Positions 28,191 through 36,706 of a DNA stretch of 56,355 bases are shown here, piece by piece. The position numbers and the translations under genes were made by a program. This DNA comes from DATDCV01 sp036524155 (lineage in GTDB: Bacteria > Verrucomicrobiota > Verrucomicrobiia > Limisphaerales > UBA8199). Location of the stretch: contig DATDCV010000518.1 in NCBI GenBank assembly GCA_036524155.1, forward strand, positions 1 through 56,355, read 5' to 3'. The notes under the pieces were generated by a model. That model saw only the letters and a program-made list of their open reading frames with translations. It made no database searches and had not been told where the DNA came from. Each line of letters starts with the position of its first letter. The stretch's first letter is position 1.

Positions 28191-30263
28191 ATGAAAACAA
28201 AGAAAGGTTCGATGATACGGGCGAGGGTCTGGTTCGTCGCAATGGCCGGGATCGCTTGCGGGCTCACGCTTGGGCAAGGAGCCGACCAGCGCGCTCCGAA
28301 GGCCGACTTCTTTGTCTCACCTCTTGGCCATGACGACTGGACGGGACGGTTGGCCGACCCGGGCAGGAACGACGGCCCGTTTGCGACGATCACCCGTGCT
28401 CGCGATGCCGTGCGCGCTCTGCTCAAGGCAGAGCAGCGAGGTGCTCGCGTGGTGCTGCGCGGCGGAACCTATTATCTCGACGCAGCGGTAGAGTTCAGCC
28501 CGGAGGATTCGGGTACAGAGCAAGCACCCGTCGTTTACGCTGCGGCAGCCGGAGAACAAGTAGTCTTGAGCGGTGGACGACGCCTCCAGGAAGGCCAAAG
28601 GGGAGAGATCAACGGCCATCGAGTGTGGGTAGTGGACATTCCTGAAGTTAAGGAAGGCCGATGGCGCTTCCGTCAGCTCTTCGTCAACGGTGAACGTAGG
28701 CCGCGAACACGGCTGCCAAAGGACGGCGAATATCAGATCGAGGCCTTGCCGGATGTGCCGATAACACACGAAGCGTGGGAGAAACAGGTCCGCCGATTTG
28801 TCTTCTCCGGCAAGGATATTCAGCGGTGGCACAACCTGCGTGACGTAGAGGTTGTGGCGCCCGTCCGCTGGGTGGACAACCGGTTGCCCATCCTGGAGGT
28901 CGATCCGGACAAACGTATCGTTGCCTTCGACCGCTCCAGCGTGTTCAACCTCGTCGAGCTTTACCACACCAAGCCTTCGACCTACTGGGTGGAAAACGTC
29001 TTGGAGGCGCTGGATACTCCGGGACAGTGGTACCTGGACCGGCCGCTCGGCCGGTTATTTTATTTGCCTGGCCAGAGCGACGATCTGACTAGCGCGAAGC
29101 TGGTCGCGCCTCGGCTAGCGCAGATCATCCGTGTGGTGGGGCGGCCAGATGCGCCGGTTCGGTCTCTACGATTCGAAGGGCTCACGTTCGCCCACACGGA
29201 ATGGCAACCTCCGGCCGATTGGGCAGCCTCCGGCCAGGCGGCCGTGGACGTGCCGGGAACAATAGTCCTAACCCACGCCGCTCGATGTGTCATCAGCAGG
29301 TGCCAGGTGGAACACGTCGGCTCTTATGCGATTGAAGTGGGAGTCGGGTGCCAGGACATTGAGATCTCGCACAATCGCCTCATGGACTTAGGCGGAGGCG
29401 GAGTGAAGGTCGGGCACGATAGTCAGCGCACCACGGTGGCGGATAACGAAATTGTCCATGGTGGTCGGATATTCATGAGCGCAGTGGGCATTTGGGTTGG
29501 CCACAGCGCCGGAAATCAGATCGTGCATAACCACCTTCAGGATCTGCACTATTCCGGGATCTCCGTCGGCTGGCAGTGGGACTTCAAGCCCAGCAAGGCG
29601 GTGACCAACCTGGTTGCATTCAATCACATTCATGACTTGGGACATGGCCTCCTAAGCGATATGGGGGGCATCTACACCCTTGGTGTTTCCCCAGGTACAC
29701 GACTTGTCGGAAACGTGATCCACGACGTCAAAGCGCGCGCTTACGGCGGTTGGGGCATTTATCCGGACGAAGGCAGCAGCGAAATCGGCATCGAAAGCAA
29801 CCTGGTCTATCGGTGCAGCTCGGCGCCGTTCTTCGCCCACATTAACCGGCACATCACGGTGGAAAACAACATCTTTGCCCTCGGCGAGCAATGTCAGATC
29901 GAGCGCGCCGGGGCGATGCCTGGTCCCGAGCAGGAGTACTCTTTTTCACGGAATGTCATCTACTACCGGCAAGGCCAGTTGGTCGGATACTGGGACACCA
30001 ACAACCATAGCTTCGCGTGTGAGAAAAACCTTTACTGGAGCGCCTCTGGCGCGCCCCTCATGTTTTACGGCAAGAGCCTCGCCGAGTGGCAAGCGGCTGG
30101 GTATGACAAACAAACCCTCATTGAGGATCCCTTATTTATGGACCCTGAGCACGGAGACTTCCGGTTCCGTCCAAAATCCCCCGCGCGCAAAATCGGGTTC
30201 AAGCCGTGGAATTTGGCAACCGCCGGGCCTCGGCACGGCACAGGGATGCCGAACAAACCTTGA
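28191..30263 (+). CDS. Exported right-handed parallel beta-helix protein
   Basis: 690 residues with a signal peptide (ARVWFVAMAGIACGLTLG). The start of the mature part, FFVSPLGHDDWTG then FATITRARDAVRALL, is the classical entry into DUF1565/beta-helix proteins. Helical coils run to the C-terminus with characteristic lines such as YAIEVGVGCQDIEISHNRL, SGISVGWQWDF, LLSDMGGIYTLGVSPGT, YGGWGIYPDEGSSEIGI and ITVENNIFALG. An inserted beta domain near residues 140-300 (LFVNGERRPRTRLP) is common in this group. Proteins of this architecture include GH120-like glycosidases and lyases; the catalytic residues were not identified. Fourth gene of the heparinase-led operon, 17 bp after its neighbour. Confidence 0.82.
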   Translation: MKTKKGSMIRARVWFVAMAGIACGLTLGQGADQRAPKADFFVSPLGHDDWTGRLADPGRNDGPFATITRARDAVRALLKAEQRGARVVLRGGTYYLDAAVEFSPEDSGTEQAPVVYAAAAGEQVVLSGGRRLQEGQRGEINGHRVWVVDIPEVKEGRWRFRQLFVNGERRPRTRLPKDGEYQIEALPDVPITHEAWEKQVRRFVFSGKDIQRWHNLRDVEVVAPVRWVDNRLPILEVDPDKRIVAFDRSSVFNLVELYHTKPSTYWVENVLEALDTPGQWYLDRPLGRLFYLPGQSDDLTSAKLVAPRLAQIIRVVGRPDAPVRSLRFEGLTFAHTEWQPPADWAASGQAAVDVPGTIVLTHAARCVISRCQVEHVGSYAIEVGVGCQDIEISHNRLMDLGGGGVKVGHDSQRTTVADNEIVHGGRIFMSAVGIWVGHSAGNQIVHNHLQDLHYSGISVGWQWDFKPSKAVTNLVAFNHIHDLGHGLLSDMGGIYTLGVSPGTRLVGNVIHDVKARAYGGWGIYPDEGSSEIGIESNLVYRCSSAPFFAHINRHITVENNIFALGEQCQIERAGAMPGPEQEYSFSRNVIYYRQGQLVGYWDTNNHSFACEKNLYWSASGAPLMFYGKSLAEWQAAGYDKQTLIEDPLFMDPEHGDFRFRPKSPARKIGFKPWNLATAGPRHGTGMPNKP

Positions 30264-30301
30264 AGACAACGCAAGACAATTTGTCAGACCTTTGAAATAC
30301 C

Positions 30302-31408
30302 ATGCAATCCATCAATCGTTGCCGTTTCCTCAACAATTCAATCCTCGTCACCTGCGCGCTTCTGAACAGCGTGCCTCTGGTGAAGCATGCTACGGCAGCC
30401 GAATCCAAGAGCCGCCCTTTTCGCATGGGGTTCACCGGCTTCGTCTATGATATAACTCCGGACGCGGTCGCGGCCTCGCGGAAATTTGTTCGCGAAAACG
30501 GTGATATCCTCGCGCATCACATTGAAGGAGTCCCATGGGCACAGGCGTTGAATGGCCAGCCGTTCTCCAAAGCGACGGTCGAAGAATGGGAGGGCAAGAA
30601 ACTGGCAACGCCGCCCAACGGAAAGATCTACCTGGCCATTTCGCCGGGGCGAGGCGACTTGAAGGTGGCGGACAAAGCCGGGCCGCTCCCGGCGGAGCTT
30701 AAGGGTAAGCGTTACAACGATCCACTGGTGAGGAAGGCCTATCTGGCTTACTGCCGGCGGGCGGTCGAGTTCTTTAGGCCCGACTACCTCGCCATCGGGA
30801 TTGAGGTCAATGAGATTTACAGCCTCGGCCCCCAAGCGTGGGACGCTTACGCAGCGCTGCACAAACACGTATACGCAGAGTTGAAAAAGGAGCATCCTGA
30901 CTTGCCCATTTTTGCCTCATGGACGCTGCACAATATGTTCAAGCAGCGGGGCCAGATGCTAGCGCAGTTTAAGGAATTGATGCCTTACAACGATCTGGTG
31001 GCAGTAAGTTACTACCCGTTCTTCGTACCGGACAAGGACCGCCTCACTGCGTTGAGCTGGGTATTCGAGCAGTTCGACACTTTCCAGAAGCCCTATGCGG
31101 TGGTGGAGACCAACGATGCCGCCGAGCGACTGCCGCTGCCCCGGGCAAAGGTGGTGATTGAAGGCACGCCGGAAAAACAGGCGGCTTATTACCGCCGGCT
31201 ATTGACTCTGGCGCAGCAGCATCACTTCGTGTTCGTTATCAGTTTCATCCACCAGGACTACGATGCTTTGTGGGAGAAGATCAAAGCGACCGCGCCGGAG
31301 TTGTTCATGGCTTGGCGCGATTGCGGGCTGCTCGAGGAAAACGGCAAGGCGCGTCCAGCGCGCCAGATCTGGGCAGATTACTTCAATCTGCCCCTCTCAC
31401 TAGAATAG
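30302..31408 (+). CDS. Exported TIM-barrel glycoside hydrolase-like protein (clan GH-A type)
   Basis: 368 residues with a signal sequence (FLNNSILVTCALLNSV). The body looks like a compact TIM barrel: RMGFTGFVYDITPDA, ILAHHIEGVPWAQAL, IYLAISPGRGDL, DYLAIGIEVNEIYSLG (Asn-Glu acid/base candidate), YNDLVAVSYYPFFVPD and KPYAVVETNDAAERL (Glu nucleophile candidate). The spacing of the two Glu-bearing strands fits clan GH-A, most like GH53 endo-galactanases or GHL-type proteins, but no family signature is decisive. It is the last gene of the five-gene operon, 38 bp after the beta-helix gene, and faces the convergent YcxB-like gene 50 bp downstream. Confidence 0.7.
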   Translation: MQSINRCRFLNNSILVTCALLNSVPLVKHATAAESKSRPFRMGFTGFVYDITPDAVAASRKFVRENGDILAHHIEGVPWAQALNGQPFSKATVEEWEGKKLATPPNGKIYLAISPGRGDLKVADKAGPLPAELKGKRYNDPLVRKAYLAYCRRAVEFFRPDYLAIGIEVNEIYSLGPQAWDAYAALHKHVYAELKKEHPDLPIFASWTLHNMFKQRGQMLAQFKELMPYNDLVAVSYYPFFVPDKDRLTALSWVFEQFDTFQKPYAVVETNDAAERLPLPRAKVVIEGTPEKQAAYYRRLLTLAQQHHFVFVISFIHQDYDALWEKIKATAPELFMAWRDCGLLEENGKARPARQIWADYFNLPLSLE

Positions 31409-31458
31409 ATGGGTGAAACAAGCCCGCCTCTCTCGCCGATTGGCGCTCTTTCTGCATG

Positions 31459-32502
31459 TCACAGATAAAACCACCTCGATCGCTCCAGCTTCACCCCCAA
31501 CACCTCCCGGAGTTGTTCCAAGTCCGAAGCAGACGCGAATGCCCGTTTCGGAAACATAAACCAGACCGAACCGCGCGGGTTCCACACGAAAAAGCCCCAT
31601 CTGTTCTCCAAGTAGTATTTATAGGTGCTCCACGGCACACGCCCGCCGCTGTCCCGGTCCGCAAACTCCATTCCCTCGCCCGTGACCACGATATGCTGCG
31701 CCGACAAATGCTTCTTCTCTCCGTGCCACGAGATGAAGGGCACAATAAACATCATCAGCACCAGCATCCCCCCGAGCATTGGCACCATGATCAGGAACGT
31801 CTTTAAAGACGAATTCACCGCATCAGGCGGTGGAGGCGTCAAGAAGATCATACCCGTGACCAGCGCCAACAGGCCCAAGCACACCCCCTTCATGCGCCAG
31901 GACGTGAAGTTCCGGCTCAGGTAGTCCCGGTACCTGAGCTTCACTATAAGCGCAATTCCGTTATTGCTGACAAACCGCCCCGGCACCAGCGCCTCGTCAG
32001 TCGTCGCGGGCGCGACACTCCGCGGTTGGTTGGCTTGGGCGCGGAAGTAATTCTGCGCGGCTTCATCCGGGAACGCCCTCTTGGGTACCACAAACAGGAC
32101 TGCCTTCGTCCGATCCACCAGTACGAACAAATTCGGCGACTCAAGACACTGGCTGAAACCCGACCACAGGATGGCACTCCGCCCACCGCCACCGTGAATG
32201 ACCACCTCGCGCTCCGAGAACTCCAGCCGCACCGGTCCGTTGGTCTTCCGGCGCGTGATCCGCTGGAATATCCTCAGCACGACGAAAATCACGACCACCA
32301 TCCCGACGAACCAGACGCGCTCCCGCGGTGTCATCTCCCGCTTGAATCGAAGATATGCACCCCCAAGCACAAGCGCTAGCAACCCGAAAAGCACCAGCCG
32401 AGCGCGCCATTTCGACCCACGTCCGTACACTTGTCGCTCCTGCAGCACCTTCGCCTCCTTCAACTCGGCCTCCGTGCAACTGTATTCTAGCTGAAGCGTC
32501 AT
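31459..32502 (-). CDS. Membrane protein with two YcxB-like units
   Basis: 347 residues, ATG at 32502. Two tandem units of the same plan can be read: a charged strip, a pair of TM helices (LVLFGLLALVLGGAYL plus VWFVGMVVVIFVVL; then GVCLGLLALVTGMIFL plus FLIMVPMLGGMLVLMMFIV), and a cytosolic beta domain of the YcxB type (VVIHGGGGRSAILWSGFSQ with LFVVPKRAF; then IVVTGEGMEFADRDSGGRVPW with WFMFPKRAF). The repeated VPKRAF/FPKRAF ending shows internal duplication. YcxB proteins have no known function. It is the one gene in this stretch with no obvious link to glycans. The 230 bp between it and the next plus-strand gene carry no gene; they must hold both promoters. Confidence 0.75.
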   Translation of the reverse strand: MTLQLEYSCTEAELKEAKVLQERQVYGRGSKWRARLVLFGLLALVLGGAYLRFKREMTPRERVWFVGMVVVIFVVLRIFQRITRRKTNGPVRLEFSEREVVIHGGGGRSAILWSGFSQCLESPNLFVLVDRTKAVLFVVPKRAFPDEAAQNYFRAQANQPRSVAPATTDEALVPGRFVSNNGIALIVKLRYRDYLSRNFTSWRMKGVCLGLLALVTGMIFLTPPPPDAVNSSLKTFLIMVPMLGGMLVLMMFIVPFISWHGEKKHLSAQHIVVTGEGMEFADRDSGGRVPWSTYKYYLENRWGFFVWNPRGSVWFMFPKRAFASASDLEQLREVLGVKLERSRWFYL

Positions 32503-32732
32503 TTATGCGACCTGCCCCGGAGATAGCATCCGGTATACACGCGCGGCAAGCAAAAGCGCCGACGAGTCGTTCTGTGCTCTCTCGGTCTTCGCCGACCATG
32601 CGCACCCTAGTCCTGAAGGGACTCCCTAGGCCAGTGTTGAATAGCATCCGGGGCACGGCGCGATTCCGCGCCGGGATCAGCGCTCTCGGAATTTGAGTCG
32701 CCTCAATCCACGCTCGGATATAACGTCATCGG

Positions 32733-34277
32733 GTGACAACGACATCAGGCCAGCGTGCTTTGTTGCGCCTTATCGGCGCATGGTACTGTGCCTGGATTAT
32801 GGCAATGCCGGGGTGGGCGGCGGGCTCGGAGCTGCGACTCACGATTGTGGATTCAGCCACGGAAAAGCCTGTGCCTTGCCGTATCCACTTGAAAGATGCG
32901 ACTGGCGAAGCGGTGCGCCCGAAGGGCCTGCCGTTTTGGCACGACCATTTCGTTTCGCCTGGCGTCGCTGAAATTGATTTGGGCCCGGGGGCTTACCGTT
33001 TTGAGATTGACCGGGGACCGGAGTACCTCGTCGTAACGGGAGCGGTGAGGATCATTGAAGGCAAGAACCTTGAATTAACCAACCGACTTCAGCGGCTGGC
33101 TGATCTATCCAAGGAAGGCTGGTGGTCCGGGGAGCTGCACGTGCATCGACCACTTACCGATATTCAACTCCTCATGCGGGCCGAGGATTTGCATGTCGCT
33201 CCCGTCATTACCTGGTGGAATACCCAAAGCGAGTGGAGCAAGCGTGCCATGCCTCCCGCACTGTTAGTCCAATTCGATGGGAACCGGTTTTACCACCTGA
33301 CGGGCGGCGAGGATGAAAGGGCCGGCGGTGCATTGCTGTATTTCAACCTCAGCCAGCCTCTCGCTATCCGTACCGCCGGGAGGGAGTACCCGAGCCCGAT
33401 GAAGTTCCTTGCCGAAGCCCGCCAACACCAAGGCGTGTGGGTCGATATCGAGAAGCCGTTCTGGTACGACACGCCGGTGTGGCTGTCCAGCGGGATGGTG
33501 GATTCGATTGGCATAGCGCACAACCACATGCAGCGCGACGGAGTGATGGCCAATGAAGCCTGGGGACGTGCGCGAGATAAAAAGCGGCTCCCGGACCCGC
33601 AAGGCAATGGACTTTGGACCCAGGAGATCTATTACCACATTCTGAACTGCGGTTTGCGACTTCCACCATCGGCGGGAAGCGCTTCGGGCGTGCTGCCGAA
33701 TCCTGTGGGCTATGACCGCATGTATGTTCACCTCGATGGAGAACCCAGCTACGAGAAGTGGTGGCAAGCTCTTAAGGCTGGCCGGGTGTTTGTTTCGAAT
33801 GGGCCGCTGTTGCGCTGTCGTGCAGACGGCCAACTCCCCGGTCATACCTTTAGGTCCGAAACAGGCGCAGAGCTTGATCTGAAACTTGAGGCCGTGCTCG
33901 ACTCGCGCGATCCGATTTCCGCCATCGAAATCATCCGAGACGGCCGTGTAATTCGGACTCTCTCCGATTCAAGCTGGAAGCGCACCGTTTCCCTCGGTGC
34001 AATTAATTTCAAGGAGAGCGGCTGGTTTCTGGTGCGGGCCATCGCGGCTGTGCCTACCACATTCCGTTTTGCCTCGACGGGTCCATTTTACGTGGAGGTT
34101 GGCCCGAGACCACCCCGCATCAGCCGGACTTCCGCGCGGTTCTTTCTCGATTGGGTGCGCGAACGACAGGGCCAGATCAAGCTCAGCGATGCCCAGCAAC
34201 AAGCCGAGGTGATGGCGTACCAAAAGGAAGCGGAACGATTCTGGGAGGAAAAGCTGACCCATGCCAATGCCGATTAA
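32733..34277 (+). CDS. Exported CehA/McbA family metallohydrolase (PHP-like)
   Basis: 514 residues from a GTG at 32733; the signal segment (LIGAWYCAWIMAMPGWAAG) follows. An N-terminal beta sandwich (about 30-115) precedes the PHP-like hydrolase: GWWSGELHVHRPLTDIQLL with the metal-binding HxH pair, VAPVITWWNTQSEW, WVDIEKPFWYDTPVWLSSG, and GRVFVSNGPLLRC. The C-terminal part is a beta sandwich (IEIIRDGRVIRTLS, SGWFLVRAIA). CehA and McbA were described as hydrolases of carbaryl-type esters, but the family is large and in Planctomycetota/Verrucomicrobiota mostly uncharacterised and often next to glycan genes. A phosphoesterase or esterase role is possible. Its end overlaps or abuts the following gene. 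Confidence 0.78.
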   Translation: MTTTSGQRALLRLIGAWYCAWIMAMPGWAAGSELRLTIVDSATEKPVPCRIHLKDATGEAVRPKGLPFWHDHFVSPGVAEIDLGPGAYRFEIDRGPEYLVVTGAVRIIEGKNLELTNRLQRLADLSKEGWWSGELHVHRPLTDIQLLMRAEDLHVAPVITWWNTQSEWSKRAMPPALLVQFDGNRFYHLTGGEDERAGGALLYFNLSQPLAIRTAGREYPSPMKFLAEARQHQGVWVDIEKPFWYDTPVWLSSGMVDSIGIAHNHMQRDGVMANEAWGRARDKKRLPDPQGNGLWTQEIYYHILNCGLRLPPSAGSASGVLPNPVGYDRMYVHLDGEPSYEKWWQALKAGRVFVSNGPLLRCRADGQLPGHTFRSETGAELDLKLEAVLDSRDPISAIEIIRDGRVIRTLSDSSWKRTVSLGAINFKESGWFLVRAIAAVPTTFRFASTGPFYVEVGPRPPRISRTSARFFLDWVRERQGQIKLSDAQQQAEVMAYQKEAERFWEEKLTHANAD

Positions 34278-34314
34278 GGGGCCAGCGGGGCAGCCTTTGG
34301 AGTTGGTAGCGCCC

Positions 34315-36666
34315 ATGGCGCGAGCGACGTGCAGTTCCAGCTTTTGGTCGAACGCGATCCGCATTCAGCAATTTCGTTCCACGGTATTGGCTGTCATTGC
34401 CATCCTGGTTGTAGGCACGATCCGCCCACTACTCGGCTCCGTCGCTCCACAGATCCCGTCGCTCCGATGGGAAGAGCGCTCTGACTGGATCAGTGTCAAA
34501 ACCGGCATCACTCCTGCAGCCGTCGGGGACGGACAAGCGGATGACACGGTCGCCCTGCAGAAGGCCTTGTCCGAAGTGCGCGATGGTACTGTCCTCTACT
34601 TTCCCCCTGGCAGCTATAGGATCACGTCTACGCTCGTGCTCAAGAACCCGACGGGAGCACGCTGGATCGGCGGGCTGATCGTCGGGAGCGGCCGGGATAC
34701 CAGGCTGGTCTGGGACGGCGCTGAAGGCAGGACAATGCTCCTGCTGAATGGCATGGCCTATTCCCGATTCGTGGGCTTCGAGCTGGATGGCCGTGGCAAA
34801 GCCGGCGTGGGATTTCATTACCAGGCCACTCAGGGCTTCCAAACTGAGGTTACACACAGGCATTTGGCATTCCGCGGTTTCACCAACGCCGCAGTCCTGG
34901 AAGACCATCCCGATGAGGGCCAAGCGCTCGCAGAAACGACCTTTGAAAACTGCTTGTTTGAAGATTGCGAACGGGGCGTTGCCTTCCTGCAATTCAACGA
35001 CTATGACTTCACGTTCGATGGCTGTGAGTTCCGGAGATGCGGCGTCGCGATCGATTGCAATCACGGTAATTTCTATGTTCGCAACTGCCATTTTGAAGGG
35101 AGCCGGGTCGTGGACGTCCGTGACGGGTCAGAGCACTGCAGTTCCATTCGGCGCTCGACCTCGACTGGCCCGCAGGCCTTCGTCTCGAGAAGTTCGAGCG
35201 TCGCCCCGCTCACCATTCAGGATTGCCGCGTCGATGGCTGGAAGAACCCGGAAGGGGCCGTCCTCTCTTCCCGTCCGCCGCTTTTGCTGTTCGACTGTGA
35301 GTTCACCACGCCGCCGAAGGACGCTCAAGGGGCCGGACTTCCTCCCGTCCGAGTGCATAGCGACGGACAGCGCCTGCTCGTCTCCGGCAACCAGGCTCAC
35401 GGCGCACCCGGGCTCACGCAGGGCGCTCGTCCAATGCTCATGATCATCCCGGCGGGCGAACGCAAGGGCGTGGTCCGCTCGGCCAGCCAGAGCTTTCTCC
35501 GGGAAACCGCTCGTCTGCCCAAGCGAGTATTCGACGCTCGACGCGATTTTGGCGCCCAGGCTAACGGGGTGGCTGACGACACGAGTGCAATTCAGAAGAC
35601 CATTGCTGCTGCCTCCACTGCATCTGGAGGTGCTATGGTCTATCTCCCTACCGGTCGTTATGTCATCACGAACACGTTGCGGATCACGGGAAAAGACTTC
35701 TTTGTTGGGGGTAGCGGCTGGAGAACTCAACTGATTTGGCGCGGTCCTGAAGACGGCGTGATGGTCGAGGTGCGCGACGCGCAGAACGTTGTGCTGGAAG
35801 ACCTGATGGTCGGTGCGCATGACGCCGGGTCCATGAACAACGGGGCCGATATCCATCAAGTGGGCTCTACCCGTGGTTCCCGCGTGACGTATGATGGCGT
35901 TTATGTCTTTGGGATGTACCAGAAGCAACCGCGGCGCAAAGGGTTCCTTTTCACGGGCTTGGGCGAAAACGATGTGGTGATCATGCCACATGTGCAGGGT
36001 AATCTCCGCTTCGTGAATTGTGGGCGGGCAACTGTACTGGCCAATTGCAGCTACGAGGGCTCCGTCGTTGTCGAAGGAAAGGAGAAAGCACGGGACGGCT
36101 TGCTTGGCTTCCAGACCCGCTTGGCCACCATCGTGACGCACGGCCTTTATCTGCGCAACAACCACAGCATCGTCATGAGCGACTTCTACGTGGAGCAAGC
36201 TGATAATGGTTACCTTTTTGAAGGCGCGGCGGATGACCCGCCCGGCCGGGCCACACTCACGGGAGCCAAGTTCCATTCATTCACATCGAGCGATCCCGCA
36301 AAAAACACCCTGCTCGATATCCGCAACTATCGCGGACAGATTTCGATTGGCCCGTACCAGTTTTACCAGGAGCCGAAACGCATGCGCATGAAGCAACAAG
36401 GGGCGGAACCTGTGGAGCTGTTCGTGTGGGCGTCCAGTTGGTACGGCGCCAAGCCCGATCCGCAACTCGGCCCGACAGCCAGGCTGTGGGCTGTCGGCAA
36501 CGAGTTCTACGGCACGGCGCCAGCTGGAGATCTGGAGATGGAAGGATCGTTCCTCCAGGAAGCACCAACCGACTCGAGTCTCACCAAACTAAGCCGCGCA
36601 CTGGATGATTTGCGCCGCCTGGGCGAGATCGACCTGCGTTTCAATCATCCGAGTAATTCAAAGTAA
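34315..36666 (+). CDS. Exported protein with two tandem pectate-lyase-superfamily beta-helices
   Basis: 783 residues from the ATG at 34315; an ATG at 34261 would overlap the previous gene by 17 bp and give a longer N-terminus. A hydrophobic segment (TVLAVIAILVVGTIRPLLG) acts as signal or anchor. Two beta-helix domains of the PF12708 type follow: the first opens with VGDGQADDTVALQKALSEV and LYFPPGSYRITSTL, the second near residue 405 with FGAQANGVADDTSAIQKTI and VYLPTGRYVITNTL. The matching openings (G.ADDT.A.QK, then YxPxGxYxIT) show internal duplication. Such domains occur in pectate lyases, rhamnogalacturonases and phage tailspikes; catalytic residues were not identified. Probably acts on or binds an extracellular polysaccharide. 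Confidence 0.8.
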   Translation: MARATCSSSFWSNAIRIQQFRSTVLAVIAILVVGTIRPLLGSVAPQIPSLRWEERSDWISVKTGITPAAVGDGQADDTVALQKALSEVRDGTVLYFPPGSYRITSTLVLKNPTGARWIGGLIVGSGRDTRLVWDGAEGRTMLLLNGMAYSRFVGFELDGRGKAGVGFHYQATQGFQTEVTHRHLAFRGFTNAAVLEDHPDEGQALAETTFENCLFEDCERGVAFLQFNDYDFTFDGCEFRRCGVAIDCNHGNFYVRNCHFEGSRVVDVRDGSEHCSSIRRSTSTGPQAFVSRSSSVAPLTIQDCRVDGWKNPEGAVLSSRPPLLLFDCEFTTPPKDAQGAGLPPVRVHSDGQRLLVSGNQAHGAPGLTQGARPMLMIIPAGERKGVVRSASQSFLRETARLPKRVFDARRDFGAQANGVADDTSAIQKTIAAASTASGGAMVYLPTGRYVITNTLRITGKDFFVGGSGWRTQLIWRGPEDGVMVEVRDAQNVVLEDLMVGAHDAGSMNNGADIHQVGSTRGSRVTYDGVYVFGMYQKQPRRKGFLFTGLGENDVVIMPHVQGNLRFVNCGRATVLANCSYEGSVVVEGKEKARDGLLGFQTRLATIVTHGLYLRNNHSIVMSDFYVEQADNGYLFEGAADDPPGRATLTGAKFHSFTSSDPAKNTLLDIRNYRGQISIGPYQFYQEPKRMRMKQQGAEPVELFVWASSWYGAKPDPQLGPTARLWAVGNEFYGTAPAGDLEMEGSFLQEAPTDSSLTKLSRALDDLRRLGEIDLRFNHPSNSK

Positions 36667-36706
36667 AACGTGGTGCGTTTGCTGAGTTAGATAGCGGACC
36701 GTCGAA

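Noticed and set aside
32656..32673. Short hairpin (CGGCGCG, 4-nt loop) between divergent genes as a terminator
   Set aside because: It lies upstream of both flanking genes and lacks a U-run; more likely chance in GC-rich DNA.
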